Shown: positions 1-11,279, numbered from the stretch's first letter. The stretch: 40,800 nt of DNA from Haplosporangium gracile (GCA_015499985.1 JAAAUF010000271.1:2949-43748); one strand, 5' to 3'. The notes: generated by a model from the sequence alone, not told the origin. Made by a program: numbers and translations.

Positions 1-203
1 TTTTTGTCTCAGCTCTCTTTCTCTCTCTTTCTCTACCTCTTTCTCCTTCTCTTTTTCACCCCTCATCCTCGTCTTTTTTGCACCTTCACTACCAATTACA
101 ACCCAACTACAATCAATACAGCGCTGTCTGCATCAACCTTTATTGCTATTTTCACTCACTCTTCTTTCACTCACTCCCCACCTCAAAACAATAAAGAATC
201 ACC
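1..203 (+). promoter_or_regulatory. C/T-rich 5' leader of the first F-box gene
   Basis: The whole stretch before the ATG at 204 is pyrimidine-rich on the plus strand (runs of tctctttctc and similar), turning A-rich in the last 30 bases before ACCATG. The same pattern precedes several other genes here, so it is read as promoter/5' UTR. No TATA box or defined operator was identified. Confidence 0.4.
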
Positions 204-2363
204 ATGACTTGTTCACACCAACGGTCATCCCTGGGATTCTTTTCGTTCATTTCTAAGAGGCTGATAAACAACAACAACAACAACAACAATAATAATAATA
301 ATAACACACCTGCACCGACCACCTCAGCACAACGCGCCTTCAGCATACCAGAGATTCTTGAGTACGTTCTATCCTTCCTCAGCGCAAAAGATCGGCATGA
401 CTTTGCACGACTGGTCTGCAAGCAGTGGTATACCGTGTGCAAGGGTCTCGTGCCTGTCTCTAGCAATTGGCACCTCCGTTTGACTCCCAGCAACATCGAT
501 GGCGACGGGAGCGACGCCATCAACAAGAAACAGGACGATCTGGAACTACTTTTCTCGGTGGATCATGTCAACATCAGAGTCGATAACGATAGTCTTGCAA
601 CAGCGACTTCCCAGCAAAGACTAGTCTCCTGGGAAAAGATGATGGCCACGCTGTCCACTTTGCTCCTTGAGTGTGATCGTCGGCGAGTCCACCCCAGGTT
701 GCGCACCCTTCACCTGCGAGAGGGTATCCTCGAGGATTTCACCGTTCAGTTGGGTCAATTGCCCCGTCTTCCCACCCTCGTGATTCTCAGGATCGATGTT
801 ATCGTGCAGTGGGACATCATTCACCTGTTTACGATCTTCAGAGCATGTCCACATCTCGCGGAATTATCCGTCAAACCAACATACGCCGCCAATGTACCTG
901 CTCGATCAACCCACCTTACTACACTACAATCATCTGCAATAACAACCAGTCAAGAACACGACATCATCAACGGATCCCATGCATTGCCGACCATGACTCG
1001 ACTCCGGACCTGCTGCCTCTACAACATCGTCGTTACTGAACCGGCCCTCACAGCTATTCTTAAAGCCAGCCCTCGACTCTCCAAGCTCGTCCTCCTCGGA
1101 TGCTACAATCTCGTACGACAAGAAGGGCAGGCGAGTAATGTCGACAACTACGTCGACCGTTTCGGCCAGGGCAAAAACATCATTCACCTTGTCGGCACGC
1201 ACTGTCCCGACCTTAAATCTTTCCACCTGTCCCTGAGCCGTGGTGGTACTTATAGTCTGAGTGCACGAGAGGTGGCCTCCCTCATCGAGACATTTCCCGT
1301 TATGGAGGAATGTAACTTGACCGATCTGGTGACAAGGCGTACTCTTTTGTGGGTTGTGAAGGCTGCAGTGGCCAACCGGATTACGACTCTGAATCTTTTG
1401 CCCACTACGCCAAGTTCCCTCAACACGCATGAGATCCCTCTACGCGAAATTCTTTGCACGTTTGAACACCTGGTTCATCTTCGGGCACCAACCGCGGTCT
1501 ACCATCTGGAGGACATGGACTTGCACGGTTTGTTGGACCGTGTGCAAAATAACCGGTGTCGTCCAACTGGGACCGCTATTTCTAGCCACCCACGTCGCCT
1601 TGTCTTTTCTGAAGACGACCCTGCCGTAGCCCGTCAATACATCTGGGTTTGCCGCGGACTCAGGACATTACACATGATGGTCAGTCCCCACAACCATGAT
1701 TTGGATTCGACCGAGTCATCGCTGGTCATTTTTGCGTTCTTGACCAGGATGTGTCCACGGCTTCAGGAACTTCATCTCCAACGGCGGGTGATGCACCTGT
1801 CACTTCAAGGGGGCCTATGCCTGTTAACACGACTTCAAGACTTGGAGCGCGTCCGGATCGTTACCGAGCACATCGACCGGATGAACGAAACAGATTTGCT
1901 CTGGACGCGACCAACACCGCCCTCTTCGTTAGAACGGTTCGCCTACCCGCTTCTTCCTCACCGTCGGATCCGCAATTATCTTCAGAAACGCTATAGAGGC
2001 ATTTCACCAAGAGCAGATGGAGCAGCAGCTAAATCTAAGGTGGTCGAGCTAGGTCGGGAAATGGGGATGGATTTGAGCAAGCTCGGATATGCGGAAGATG
2101 TATATGATTGGATGGACGAGTACTATGGTGCCACGACAGCCATAACAACCACCATTATCCCTACACTTTACAACGAACCGACTTTCTTCTTGCCAAAACT
2201 ACAGTCGTTTTGGGTCGAGACGCCGCGTCGAGACAGTGATGCGTCGCTCCGAAAATTTGTAAAGCTAGAGGAGAAGGTCCGCAAAATGCGACCGAATGTC
2301 GATTTCCAATTGCTTCGACCTCCCTTGGAGAACTACTACAACACAACGTTGCAGTATTATTGA
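204..2363 (+). CDS. F-box protein with leucine-rich-repeat-like body
   Basis: Single-exon gene of 719 codons. The start at 204 has a strong context (ACCATG) after a pyrimidine-rich leader. Residues 22-34 are an Asn run encoded by an AAC/AAT triplet tract. Residues about 46-85 match an F-box (IPEILEYVLSFLSAKDRHDF, then a VCKQWY motif), the segment that binds Skp1 in SCF ubiquitin ligases. The rest has irregular leucine-rich units (HLAELSV, LSKLVLLGCYNL, LQELHLQ, LRTLHMM) typical of fungal F-box/LRR proteins that recruit substrates. Substrate and role are unknown. A decayed partial copy lies immediately downstream, so the locus has undergone tandem duplication. An AATAAA lies 16 bases after the stop. 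Family assignment is confident; function as an SCF subunit is inferred from the domain. Confidence 0.88.
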   Translation: MTCSHQRSSLGFFSFISKRLINNNNNNNNNNNNNTPAPTTSAQRAFSIPEILEYVLSFLSAKDRHDFARLVCKQWYTVCKGLVPVSSNWHLRLTPSNIDGDGSDAINKKQDDLELLFSVDHVNIRVDNDSLATATSQQRLVSWEKMMATLSTLLLECDRRRVHPRLRTLHLREGILEDFTVQLGQLPRLPTLVILRIDVIVQWDIIHLFTIFRACPHLAELSVKPTYAANVPARSTHLTTLQSSAITTSQEHDIINGSHALPTMTRLRTCCLYNIVVTEPALTAILKASPRLSKLVLLGCYNLVRQEGQASNVDNYVDRFGQGKNIIHLVGTHCPDLKSFHLSLSRGGTYSLSAREVASLIETFPVMEECNLTDLVTRRTLLWVVKAAVANRITTLNLLPTTPSSLNTHEIPLREILCTFEHLVHLRAPTAVYHLEDMDLHGLLDRVQNNRCRPTGTAISSHPRRLVFSEDDPAVARQYIWVCRGLRTLHMMVSPHNHDLDSTESSLVIFAFLTRMCPRLQELHLQRRVMHLSLQGGLCLLTRLQDLERVRIVTEHIDRMNETDLLWTRPTPPSSLERFAYPLLPHRRIRNYLQKRYRGISPRADGAAAKSKVVELGREMGMDLSKLGYAEDVYDWMDEYYGATTAITTTIIPTLYNEPTFFLPKLQSFWVETPRRDSDASLRKFVKLEEKVRKMRPNVDFQLLRPPLENYYNTTLQYY
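267..303 (+). repeat. AAC/AAT trinucleotide tract coding poly-Asn
   Basis: Consecutive AAC codons followed by AAT codons encode about 13 Asn residues near the N-terminus of the F-box protein. Such tracts are prone to length change. Confidence 0.85.
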
Positions 2364-2378
2364 ATGATACTGTGGGAA

Positions 2379-2384
2379 AATAAA
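2379..2384 (+). terminator. candidate polyadenylation signal of the F-box gene
   Basis: AATAAA lies 16 bases after the TGA at 2361-2363. It is the only canonical hexamer noticed close to this stop. Confidence 0.4.
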
Positions 2385-2639
2385 AAAAATTCTGCCCAGT
2401 TAATTTGAAGGAGGGACAAAAAAAAAAAAAAAACGAACCACGTGAACGGAAGATCCAAAATCTAGACTCACATGGTGAGATGGATAGAGAATGCAACAAC
2501 AGTGGGAGATAAGGGGGGAGAACGTGTGTGTGATAAGCCCAGTCGTTGCACTGGATGTGACGGACTATGTAAGAGCTTGTTCGGGACAAAAGGGATATAA
2601 GCTGCTGCATACATGATAAGAGTCAACGGCAACCCTGCA

Positions 2640-4185
2640 TTGCCATTAAGTGGGGTATTATTTACCTGTTTGCGATCCTCAAGGCATGCCCCAATCTCGA
2701 GGAGCTATCCGTCTAACCGACATACGCTGTCAACATGCCTTACCAGTCGACCCACCTCTCCGTCGAGCAAAGCTCTAAGATAACATTCCAACAGGAATTC
2801 TCTATTATGGACAGATCCGATGTGCAGAAATCAATGACTCGACTCTTAACGTGCAGTCTGTACAATATGACCATCACTCTGCCAGCTCTGCGGGGCATTC
2901 TTCAAGTGAGCCTACAGTTTTCGAAACCGGTCCTTGCGCGATGCAGAAATCTGGTGCGGCCAGGACAGACTTTCACTTTTTTTTTCAACGACCGACCCAC
3001 CAGCAGTCTCAATCATACCGTCTTCATCATCCGCCTTGTGCGGCGAACACTGCGCCAACCCCGAGAGTTTTCACTTGTCGATCTCCCGCTGCAGTGGCCG
3101 GCGATTTCTATCCTCGACACCTTTCCGCACATGGAGGAGTATAACCTCACGGACCAGGACATCGACCCATTCCTTTTAAAGGCTCTGAATACGGTAGTCA
3201 ATAGATCACGACATTGAACCTCTTGCCTATACAATTGACAACCTCCTATACGCATGGGATCCCTACCCCGCAAGATCCTCTGTACGCTCGAACACCTGGC
3301 CCATCTCAGAGCCCCCACTGCGGCCTACTACATCGAGGACATGGATTTGAATGATGTTCAGGAGCAGTTGAGAGAAATATGGTATCGAAAGCGTGGGCAC
3401 GTCGGCTATTGGACCCGATTAACGCCAGGTATTTAGGAAAGACGATCCTGCCATAGTTCGTCAGCACATCTGGGCGTGTCGTGGTCTGAGGACATTATAC
3501 ATGGCGCTCAGCTATCGGGCAGCAGGAAGCAATTACTCGGCCGAGTCGTCGTTGATCATCTTCGAGTTACTGTGTAGAATGGCTCCGAAGCTGAAGGAAC
3601 TGCACCTGACTCAATATACCGTAAGCCCATCATTCCAAGGAGGATTATCGCTACTGACTTGACTTCAGGACCTGGAGCGGATCAGGATCATGGTGGATCA
3701 TTGCCCCCAGTGGTACGACTCAACCTACTCCTGGCTCGACTCCACTCCCCCCTCAACTTGAAGCCTTCTTGTCGATTCGCGTCGTCGTGGGAAGGCGCGC
3801 CAGGGTCTTTTGCAACACTATGAGGGCATTATGTCATCAGATGCAACAATTGCAGGATCGATGATGGTCGAGCGAGGTCGGGGAGCTGGGGGTGGATTTG
3901 ATCAAGCTTGGACAGCCTGATGACCTTTTGGAGTGGATAAATGACTTTTACATGTACCACAAAATCAATACGACCAAATCCATAACCACTGCTTCATATC
4001 ATTCGAAGAAGGAGAGTAGAAGATCACCTTCCTCCATTCTACCAAAGCTGGAATCGTTTTTTTTGGATCTGTGTTTCTAAAGAGAGTTTGAAGTTCTTTC
4101 GAAAGGCGGAGGAAGGTTTGATCAAGAAGGTCTGACCGAATGTCGATCTTCAGTTTTGTTGGTTTCCTCAGAATCCTTGTTATCT
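2640..4185 (+). pseudogene. decayed, 5'-truncated tandem copy of the F-box/LRR gene
   Basis: The stretch matches the upstream F-box gene in order, but only from parent position about 806 onward, so the F-box is missing. At 2650-2760 the copy parallels 806-915 base for base with scattered changes, and the parent Lys codon of SVKPT is TAA at 2714-2716. Further on, the encoded MTRLLTCSLYNMTITLPAL parallels the parent's MTRLRTCCLYNIVVTEPAL, and ILCTLEHLAHLRAPTAAYYI parallels ILCTFEHLVHLRAPTAVYHL. Later matching blocks fall in different frames, for example 3440-3510 (CRGLRTL equivalent), 3665-3700 (DLERIRIM equivalent) and 3892-4080 (DLIKLGQPDDLLEWI). The end (about 4135-4160) still matches the parent's RPNVDFQLL. 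Several stops and frameshifts rule out one product. Fragments could still be transcribed. Confidence 0.85.
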
Positions 4186-4328
4186 TACTACCTTTGAATT
4201 GTACTAGCAAATAAACATGAGGTGCCTTATGTAGTGTATGTGTATTTTTAATTAATTATATATACATTAAGACGAAAAAAAAAGGGGGAGGCGAAGGAAG
4301 AAAAACTAAGAGTGTGTAACAAGAAACT

Positions 4329-6764
4329 CTAATCCTGAATGAAAAAGTCGAGAGAACAAGCGAACCGCATGGGTCGAATGACACGCTCGCCTTCGAGACG
4401 ATGGCTGTGCAGGTAGTTGTGTCGTACGCTGTACGAGAACTCAAACAACTTTTGGCGCCTTTCTTGCTCCTCTTGCTTCTGCTCCTGTGATGACGAGGGA
4501 GTGGGTCCGGTGATGGTCGTCGCCTTGCCCTTGCCTTTGTCGACCGCGGAAGGTGATGTTGCCGTGCTGTCAGAGGATGGGTGAGTTTTGCCCCTGCGGT
4601 ATCCAGCGACCATGTTCGAGAAGGACCGTCGTTTGGGGACGAGTGTTGGTGAGGTCGCAGCTTTCGCGGCGGCGGCAAGGTCCTGTTGTTTGGATGTGGT
4701 GATGAGTACAGCCTTCCTGTGCGGACACTGGCATCCTTCTGCGGTAATATTACTGCTAGTGGTGGTGGAGTGTGAAGCGGAGGAAGAAGAGGACCGTTGC
4801 ATAGACAACGCCACATTGTGAAACACCGACGACCAATCGACTGCTCGCAAAGAGTCCATGGACTGCCTCTGCGACTGCTGCTGCTGTTGCTGTTGTTGTC
4901 GATTGTAGTGGTGGTGGTGAGGGCGGTAAGGTCGAGGATCACAGTTACTGCACCCACTGGAGAATGAGGAGGAGGAGGAGGAGGAGGAGGAGGAGGTAGT
5001 GCTGCTGACGGCAAGCGTTGTGTGCGACCGCGACCGAGAACTGCTATTCTCATTCCACGATGATCGTCTTAGAATCCGTTTAAGTGCCTTGGTCCATCCA
5101 TTCGAGCTCAGATCGGTTCCGAAATTCAAAAATGGTTCCAGTGGCGAGTAGTGATGGTGGTGGCGGTGGTTCAAAGGAGACGACGCGCCGATTCCTGAAC
5201 CAGCAGCGTGGTGTAGGTCAGTGGACGGCCTCAAAGCCTGCCATGAATGTCGACGCCCTAATTTGGCTCCATGCCCCACGCTTGCTACAGAGACCTTCCC
5301 ATGCCCCGTAGTACGTCGACGGACACCATCACCAGTACCATCTACCAATTCGGCCTCGACCTTTTTCTGCCCCAACTCCTCAGTCTCTAATTTGACAGTG
5401 ACAGGCAAGAACTGTAGTTTGCTCGACTCCTCACAGCTCCTCATTTTTGCCAGTGCGCGTAGTAAAAGGCGGTTCTGTTGGTAGGCCGCCACACGCTCGC
5501 GGGCTCGGATCACTGCTGGTGTCTCTACCACTGGCGGTGTTACCGAGGAAGAAGCCGATGACGATGAGGACGCTGTCGAATACGATACTGATGAAGATGC
5601 AGAAGCAGGAGAAGATTTAGCCGCGAAATCGAAATGCTGCGAGATCCAAGGGGCGGGCATGTTCCTCTGCGCCTTGAACGAGACCGTCGCAGATCCCAAG
5701 GTCGGCGTATGACTCGAGCCATTGCAGTGGAAGAAATTACTATCAGAGACCTCCGAATCATAGCGCTGCTGTGATCCTGCTCCTGTGAGGCTGCTGGTAC
5801 TACTACTGCTGCTCTTATCTCCAGTCCGAGTCCTCCAGATCAAATTCTCAATATCTTCCTCTCCCTGTCTCTGTCCACGACGCGATCCCTCCAACTGCTC
5901 TCTTGCTAACGCCAACGGTTCCCCTTCCCTCCCTTTCTGCTGTTGTTGTTGTTGTAGTTGCTGCTGAATCTGGTACTCAATCTCCCACCTCCGCCGCTCA
6001 GCCATCTCCAACCCCAACTTCTCCTCCAACTGGAACTCAACCTTCATCCGGTCCAAATCAAAGTCCGTTACCCGCCAATGGGTCTGCAATTTCCTGGCGG
6101 CCCCCACACCATTTGGATTATTATTCAAGGAGACAAAGAAAGAATCCCTGGTGGCCGGTTGTTCGTCGGAGAGTTGCCGAATTTCGAGGGTAAGCATCAT
6201 GAGGGCTAATGAATGATCGAGGAGGAGTTGGAAGATGGGGCGATGAATTTTTGGGAGACAGGTGTAGAGACGGACTAGATCGTGGAAGGGGAGGAAGCTT
6301 GCGATGTGTTGGAGGATTTCGAGTGGGAGGCCGTAGAATGGCATCTCTTTGTGGCTGTTGTTGGTATTGGCGATTGTCGTGGTGGCGATGGTTGGATCGT
6401 TGTTTATTACCGAAGTTGACGAGTCGACGATTGTCGTAGTTGTAGAGGGTAATGATCCCGAGGAGGCAGGGGAGAAAGAGGAGGAGGAAGAAGAAGAGGA
6501 AGCTGCAATGGTGGTGATGTTGCTAGAGAGAGATGTCGCGTCCTGCTCCCTTTGCTCCAATACCCTTGCCTCCAGCGCATTGCATGATTGGGACATCAGA
6601 ACAGAAGAAAAAGGATGGGGTGGGCGGACCAACGGATCTCTGTAGCCTCCACTACTGCAGAGTCTAGTCTCTATGTCGTTGGTGGGAGATGAAAGTAACG
6701 GACTCATCCCCGAAGAAAAAGACTGATTGAGATGGAAACCCGGTGCAGCGGTGGGGGTGGCCAT
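4329..6764 (-). CDS. F-box domain protein with long low-complexity regions
   Basis: Single-exon minus-strand gene of 811 residues from the ATG at 6764 (MATPTAAPGF). The frame stays open to an ATG at 6968, but those 68 residues read like translated pyrimidine-rich leader, so the inner start is preferred. Residues 141-180 form an F-box (GLPLEILQHIASFLPFHDLV), a Skp1-binding motif. It is followed by a helical, charged segment with a Gln run. The remainder is mostly disordered: Ser runs, His runs (RHHHHYSP type), a Gln run and basic Ser-rich stretches. No LRR, WD40 or other substrate-binding domain was recognised. It is unrelated in sequence to the F-box gene to its left and is transcribed towards it. 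Role as an SCF adaptor is inferred; substrate unknown. Confidence 0.78.
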   Translation of the reverse strand: MATPTAAPGFHLNQSFSSGMSPLLSSPTNDIETRLCSSGGYRDPLVRPPHPFSSVLMSQSCNALEARVLEQREQDATSLSSNITTIAASSSSSSSSFSPASSGSLPSTTTTIVDSSTSVINNDPTIATTTIANTNNSHKEMPFYGLPLEILQHIASFLPFHDLVRLYTCLPKIHRPIFQLLLDHSLALMMLTLEIRQLSDEQPATRDSFFVSLNNNPNGVGAARKLQTHWRVTDFDLDRMKVEFQLEEKLGLEMAERRRWEIEYQIQQQLQQQQQQKGREGEPLALAREQLEGSRRGQRQGEEDIENLIWRTRTGDKSSSSSTSSLTGAGSQQRYDSEVSDSNFFHCNGSSHTPTLGSATVSFKAQRNMPAPWISQHFDFAAKSSPASASSSVSYSTASSSSSASSSVTPPVVETPAVIRARERVAAYQQNRLLLRALAKMRSCEESSKLQFLPVTVKLETEELGQKKVEAELVDGTGDGVRRRTTGHGKVSVASVGHGAKLGRRHSWQALRPSTDLHHAAGSGIGASSPLNHRHHHHYSPLEPFLNFGTDLSSNGWTKALKRILRRSSWNENSSSRSRSHTTLAVSSTTSSSSSSSSSSFSSGCSNCDPRPYRPHHHHYNRQQQQQQQQSQRQSMDSLRAVDWSSVFHNVALSMQRSSSSSASHSTTTSSNITAEGCQCPHRKAVLITTSKQQDLAAAAKAATSPTLVPKRRSFSNMVAGYRRGKTHPSSDSTATSPSAVDKGKGKATTITGPTPSSSQEQKQEEQERRQKLFEFSYSVRHNYLHSHRLEGERVIRPMRFACSLDFFIQD

Positions 6765-8050
6765 GATGGTGACACAAGTAAAGAGTGATATCAGTAAAGG
6801 ATGGCTTTTTTTTTGTTTGCTAAGATGTAGGCAAGAAGAGAGACGGAGGGATTGGCGGGGGCTTTGTGTAAAGTAGATAGCGATCAGAAGTTGAGAGAGG
6901 ACCAAAACAATAGGGAAAAGAGAGAAAGAGAGCGTTAGTGTGAGTTTGTTTGAAAAAAGTGAGAACATGACATGGAGGAAGGTGTTGGAGCGAGCTCGGA
7001 ATTGGGCGAAATTCGAAATGGCGGGAGCAAAGTCGGAGGGCTACAAAGGGCACTGACATGGATGGGCGAACCTTACTTACTAGAGCGGCAGAAATTGTCC
7101 AATGGATTGGATTCCAAAAGAGAGAAAAGAGGAGGGAAGATAGGTAACGAACGAATAACGATAAGGAACGATGTCGATCCGTTGATGTGGGGATGGGGTT
7201 ACTTGAGAGAGAGAATTGTGATGTGAATTGAGTGCGGGTAATGAAAGAGGGAATAAGAAAAGAAAAGAAAAGGTAAAAAAGACAGAAAAGGTGCAGATGC
7301 GAACGAAGCAGGAAAAAAACAGAGAGGGGACTGGCCAACTGGTCTTTTTTATCTTGTTCAGTTGGATGAAGAAGTGAATGGGGCGGTGTGTATGTTTGTT
7401 TACGTTTTGCACGTACGGATGTGTGGATCAGATCAAACGAAAAAGAGTGAGGGGCCTCAAAGGGGCAAAGAGAACGAGGGGTGGATGGTCATATGACGGC
7501 TAATTGCTAATGGGGGGTTCGTAAGTATTAGAGGTAGGTAAGAATAAGGAAAACAAAAACAGTTGAGTGAGGGAAAGAGATGAGTTGTTTGAGCAAAAGA
7601 AGAAGAAAGGTGGCCAAGGGGAGGAGAAGGGTATGAAGAATTGGGTATGACGATGGTTGTGGACAGTACAGCTGCTTATGCTAGTGAAAATAAAGGGGGG
7701 TAGCAAAGTGAGGTTAAGGAGCAATAGAAGGACGATAGAAGGAGGTAATAAATAATATTGGGGTGCGGTAGGGAATAAGTTGAGATGGTGGTTAAGATGG
7801 GCAAGAGAGGGAAGAAAATAAAGCAGTTGAGAGAGGGATGAAAGCGATGAGAGAATTATGATTATTTGAGTTGAAAGTGAGTTTTGATCCACGTTTGATG
7901 CTCTTTTTATACCCTCCCACCCGTCGATCGGCATCGGGCATGAGGAAGACAAAACATAGGGCGTGGGACCTGTGAATCAGAAAAAAAAGAGGGGGACAAG
8001 GCAAAGCGGACACACTGGGTACTGTCTCTCTCTCCCTCAAACCCACGGAC
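6765..8050 (-). promoter_or_regulatory. strand-asymmetric (minus-strand C/T-rich) leader/upstream region
   Basis: About 1.3 kb upstream of the minus-strand F-box gene is strongly purine-rich on the plus strand, hence pyrimidine-rich in the direction of transcription. This matches the leader style of other genes in the window but is unusually long. Open frames here (for example 6820-7338 and 7500-7952, minus strand) encode only Ser/Phe/Leu-rich translations of the C/T bias and show no domain. Confidence 0.35.
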
Positions 8051-10005
8051 TAGTGTGGTCTCTGATACGGATGAATTTGATCATGACATCCATCACCGCT
8101 TCTATCCTCATCAACAAACAATAACAACAAAAGAGTCAGCCTTACTTGCAACCCTGGATCACCTCATCCTCTTCCCTTTTGCTTTGACAAACGACAACGT
8201 CTACAACCGTCGTGTCCACGCAGGCACAGACGTTGTTGACGGGCATTTTTGCCATTCGGGCGGCAGGATAAATTCGTCGCCGAGGGAGGGAGAAAGGGGA
8301 ACAAGGAGGGAAAGACGATCGAGGAGAGAGAAAGCTGCATAACATCGAACCTACCGGCAAGTATCCAACAGCTCACCTCGCACAACACACTCTTATTTAC
8401 ACCTTGTATAGCTTGCGCATGTATTGTCTATTTCTCTTCTTCGTAGACAACCTGTTTCTGACTCCTTCTGTTGTGGCTTCCTGCAGTCCTGCTTTGTCTT
8501 CGTGTGAAAAAAAAAAGATAGTCGAGCAATCATTTTAATTTAGCCAGCACACTTGATCACGGCGTAAAAAATGGGCAAAGCGCAACTTGTAGGGAAGAAA
8601 TTTTCTTTTGACCAATTGAAGAAAAAGTATACATGGTCATGCCAAGTCAAGCCAAGCAATGTATCACTTCCTTCATTCACCCATTGACCTACATTCGTTC
8701 CCCCCTTACCCACATTTCCTTTTTATTCATATTGTTCGGCATGTCTGTATGAAGGTGCCAATTATGCAACTGTTTCCCAGACTCAGCTATCTTTTTGAAC
8801 GCCAATCTGGATATCCGATTCGTGACATATACTTCCAGGGTGCAACCAGGCAAGGAGAAAGGGTTCAAAATGACGACGTATTTTCGTCCTCAGCTAGCCA
8901 GGCCAAGCAAATAATAAATTTCTCTTAGTCAAGGGCAATGCTCTCCGTTCCCCAGGAATGTTCAGGTCGATGCTCAATCACAAAAAAAGATGACGATAAA
9001 ATAAAAATATAACTCAAGCCAAATCCAGTCCTTCTTCCCTCGTGGCGAAATGGCAACTCGACGTCATCTTTGTACCCCTGCACCCCCTATCTGTCCTCCG
9101 TCCCCCTTCTTTGCTGTGTGTAAATTGTGAACAACCCTCTTTTCCTCTGCTAATCCCAAACCCATGTCTCTATGCCCAGAGAACTGCCTTCACATGCAAA
9201 TGTGCCCCCTGCACTCGCATACAAGAATTGCCGCCCAAATCAGGCCATTCCCTGAAATGGGATCCCTTCACCACGTCGGATATCAAAACAAAACGTCCTG
9301 GCTTAATTCCTCGGACACATTCAGGCAGCATCGTTGGATTACAGAGAATGGCATTGACGTCTGTCGACAAAAGGCACTATCGAACAAGCCTATGATACCA
9401 TTAAGTAAAGGGTAAGCATGTGTAAAAAAAAATGGGCATTTTGGACTATGACAATCTCATTGACTTTTGGTAGAAAGAAAGATCCATTAAGATGGGCGTA
9501 GGCCTAATTCTTCTTGCAAAATGGTGATGTCGTCTTTTTCTTTTCATTTTAAATCAGAAATGAGAGGCGACTTTGCCCAGCAGTCAGCAATCAAAATACC
9601 GCCATTCAGCTACGGACAAAAAGATACTTCTTTCTCTCATGCTCGCCGCCCTCTTCTCAGCCATGTGTTACACTCCCTTTTCTCCTTTTTGCTAATAGCC
9701 TGGCTGGTTATCTCATTAGTGGCGTGAATTCTTCGAAAAAAAAATGACGCAGAGGCACACCCCCTCTCCTTCTTCGTGGCAAAGGTGAGGGAGATGAGAC
9801 AATCTACGAATCCCTCTTATTAACCCACCCTAGCAAGCAATATTAATCCGCGATGCCAAGACGGCCTAAGCAACCATCAAGGAGTGAGGAAACATGTGTT
9901 CTTATATATCTTATTTTATCTCATTTAGTATTTACTTGTGGTCGACGTTTGTTGTTGCTCCCTCGTCATCACCTCCATTGCGTCAGATTCTTTGTAGGGA
10001 TCAAC
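8051..10005. other. intergenic stretch, no gene recognised
   Basis: No open frame in this 1.95 kb shows a recognisable domain, spliceable exon chain or coding-like composition. The longest frame (9042-9395 plus) is Cys/Pro-containing but matches no family that could be recalled. No tRNA cloverleaf, transposase or terminal repeat was seen. Short A-runs and AT-rich patches occur throughout. Confidence 0.5.
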
Positions 10006-11279
10006 CTAGTAAACGTACTCCTGGATTCTGGCCCAGTAGTTGGGAATGACCTGATCCGGGAAGGCCTCCAGCACGCCCTCCTTAAAGTCCCTCGGAGAAC
10101 AAGAGCTGAACCAGACAAAGCTCGATGCCAGCACAAAGTCTGCCCATCCAGCTAGCAGAGAGGAAGGGTAGAAGAACAAAGCGTCCATCATCATAAAAAT
10201 ATGAGAAGGGGTTACGGTTAGCGTGTGAGAAATTTCGCATAGACACGAAAAATCAAGGGGTAGAAACAAATGGATGCATGAAGGAAGTAAGGCGACCACG
10301 GTCCAAGTCCAAACAAAACACAACAAACAAATAAAAAAAAAAGACAACACCAAGGAGGCGAAAGAAAGAAAAGAAAGATCGTGGGTTTACAGGAGGGACG
10401 CCATCTACTCCACAACCACCAAAAACACAAAAGCAATGCCAAAACCAAAAGTATATACCCAGAACATCAAAAAAAAACCCCTCCTCGAAACGAAAAGGGA
10501 ACAACTGAAAAACAATGCAATGGACTTCCTCTTTGCAACTCCACTCAACAATCACAAAAAACAACAGGTAAATAAAACTTACGATGAGATCCCAGGATCC
10601 ATCCACCAGACCGCATCAAAGCAGTATGAATTAAGCCCAAACTCTCCTTCAACTCCCTAAAATTCTCAGTACGATCACCCGCAATCTCAGCATGAGGACG
10701 ACCAGAACTCTTCTCACGGGATGTCCGGAAGTAATGTGCATTGTCGTCGTCCTGCATGTGGTACATGTCCTGAAAGACCATGCGTTGGATCGAAGGGTGG
10801 ACCTTGGACTGGACATAGGATTCAAAAAATCGTTGCAGGTTCTTTTCTGCCTGTGTCGCGCCGAAGAGGGAGGGTCGGTCCGGGTACTTTTCTTCGAGGT
10901 ATTCAGCGATTGCGAAACTGTCGGGTAGACCTTGGCCGTTCTCGAGCTGAAGTGTTGGCACTGTCGGAGCCGGCACATTCGGGCTGTACAAGATGTATCG
11001 AAAAAGTTGGAGAGAAATGGAAGAGGAAGCAATCAACAGGAGTGGGTCAGTACTTCGATTAATGCGATTTCAGTTAGTTCAAAACAATCGAGTAATAAAT
11101 TTCATGTAGTACCATGCACTGGTGATAACAGTTGGGATCTCAAGGAAGGTAACATGAACAGACTCGTAGGTAACCTTCTTGTAGTTGAGTGCAAACTTGG
11201 CCCTCCACACCGCAGGCGAGAACGAGATCTTGCGGGTCTTGCCGTCCACGAGCTCAAACAGCTTCAATGTAATAGTCAT
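10006..11279 (-). CDS. glutathione S-transferase (etherase/FuA-like)
   Basis: Three-exon minus-strand gene: 11279-11113, 10983-10583 and 10151-10006, joined in phase 2 and phase 1, giving 237 residues. Intron 1 (129 nt) uses a GTACTA donor; intron 2 (431 nt) uses GTAAGT and ends TAG. The N-terminal thioredoxin-like half has SFSPAVWRAKFALNYK, the contact-helix style of fungal FuA and bacterial LigE-type GSTs, then APTVPTLQLENG and the glutathione-binding DSFAIAEYLEEKYP. The C-terminal helical half ends WADFVLASSFVWFSSC ... NYWARIQEY. Such enzymes conjugate or reduce electrophiles with glutathione in the cytosol; the true substrate is unknown. Length is normal for a GST. The first donor is not consensus, so residues around 55 are the least certain part. 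Confidence 0.85.

Noticed and set aside
4256..5053. 265-residue Pro/Arg-rich minus-strand frame
   Set aside because: It lies in another frame inside the F-box gene and contains only compositional runs and no domain.
6765..6968. 68-residue N-terminal extension of the minus-strand F-box protein
   Set aside because: The extension reads as translated C/T-rich leader; MATPTAAPGF at 6764 is a more natural start. Not fully excluded.
9042..9395. 117-residue plus-strand frame with Cys pairs
   Set aside because: A zinc-ribbon or GFA-type enzyme was considered, but spacing of Cys residues and surrounding sequence do not match on either strand.
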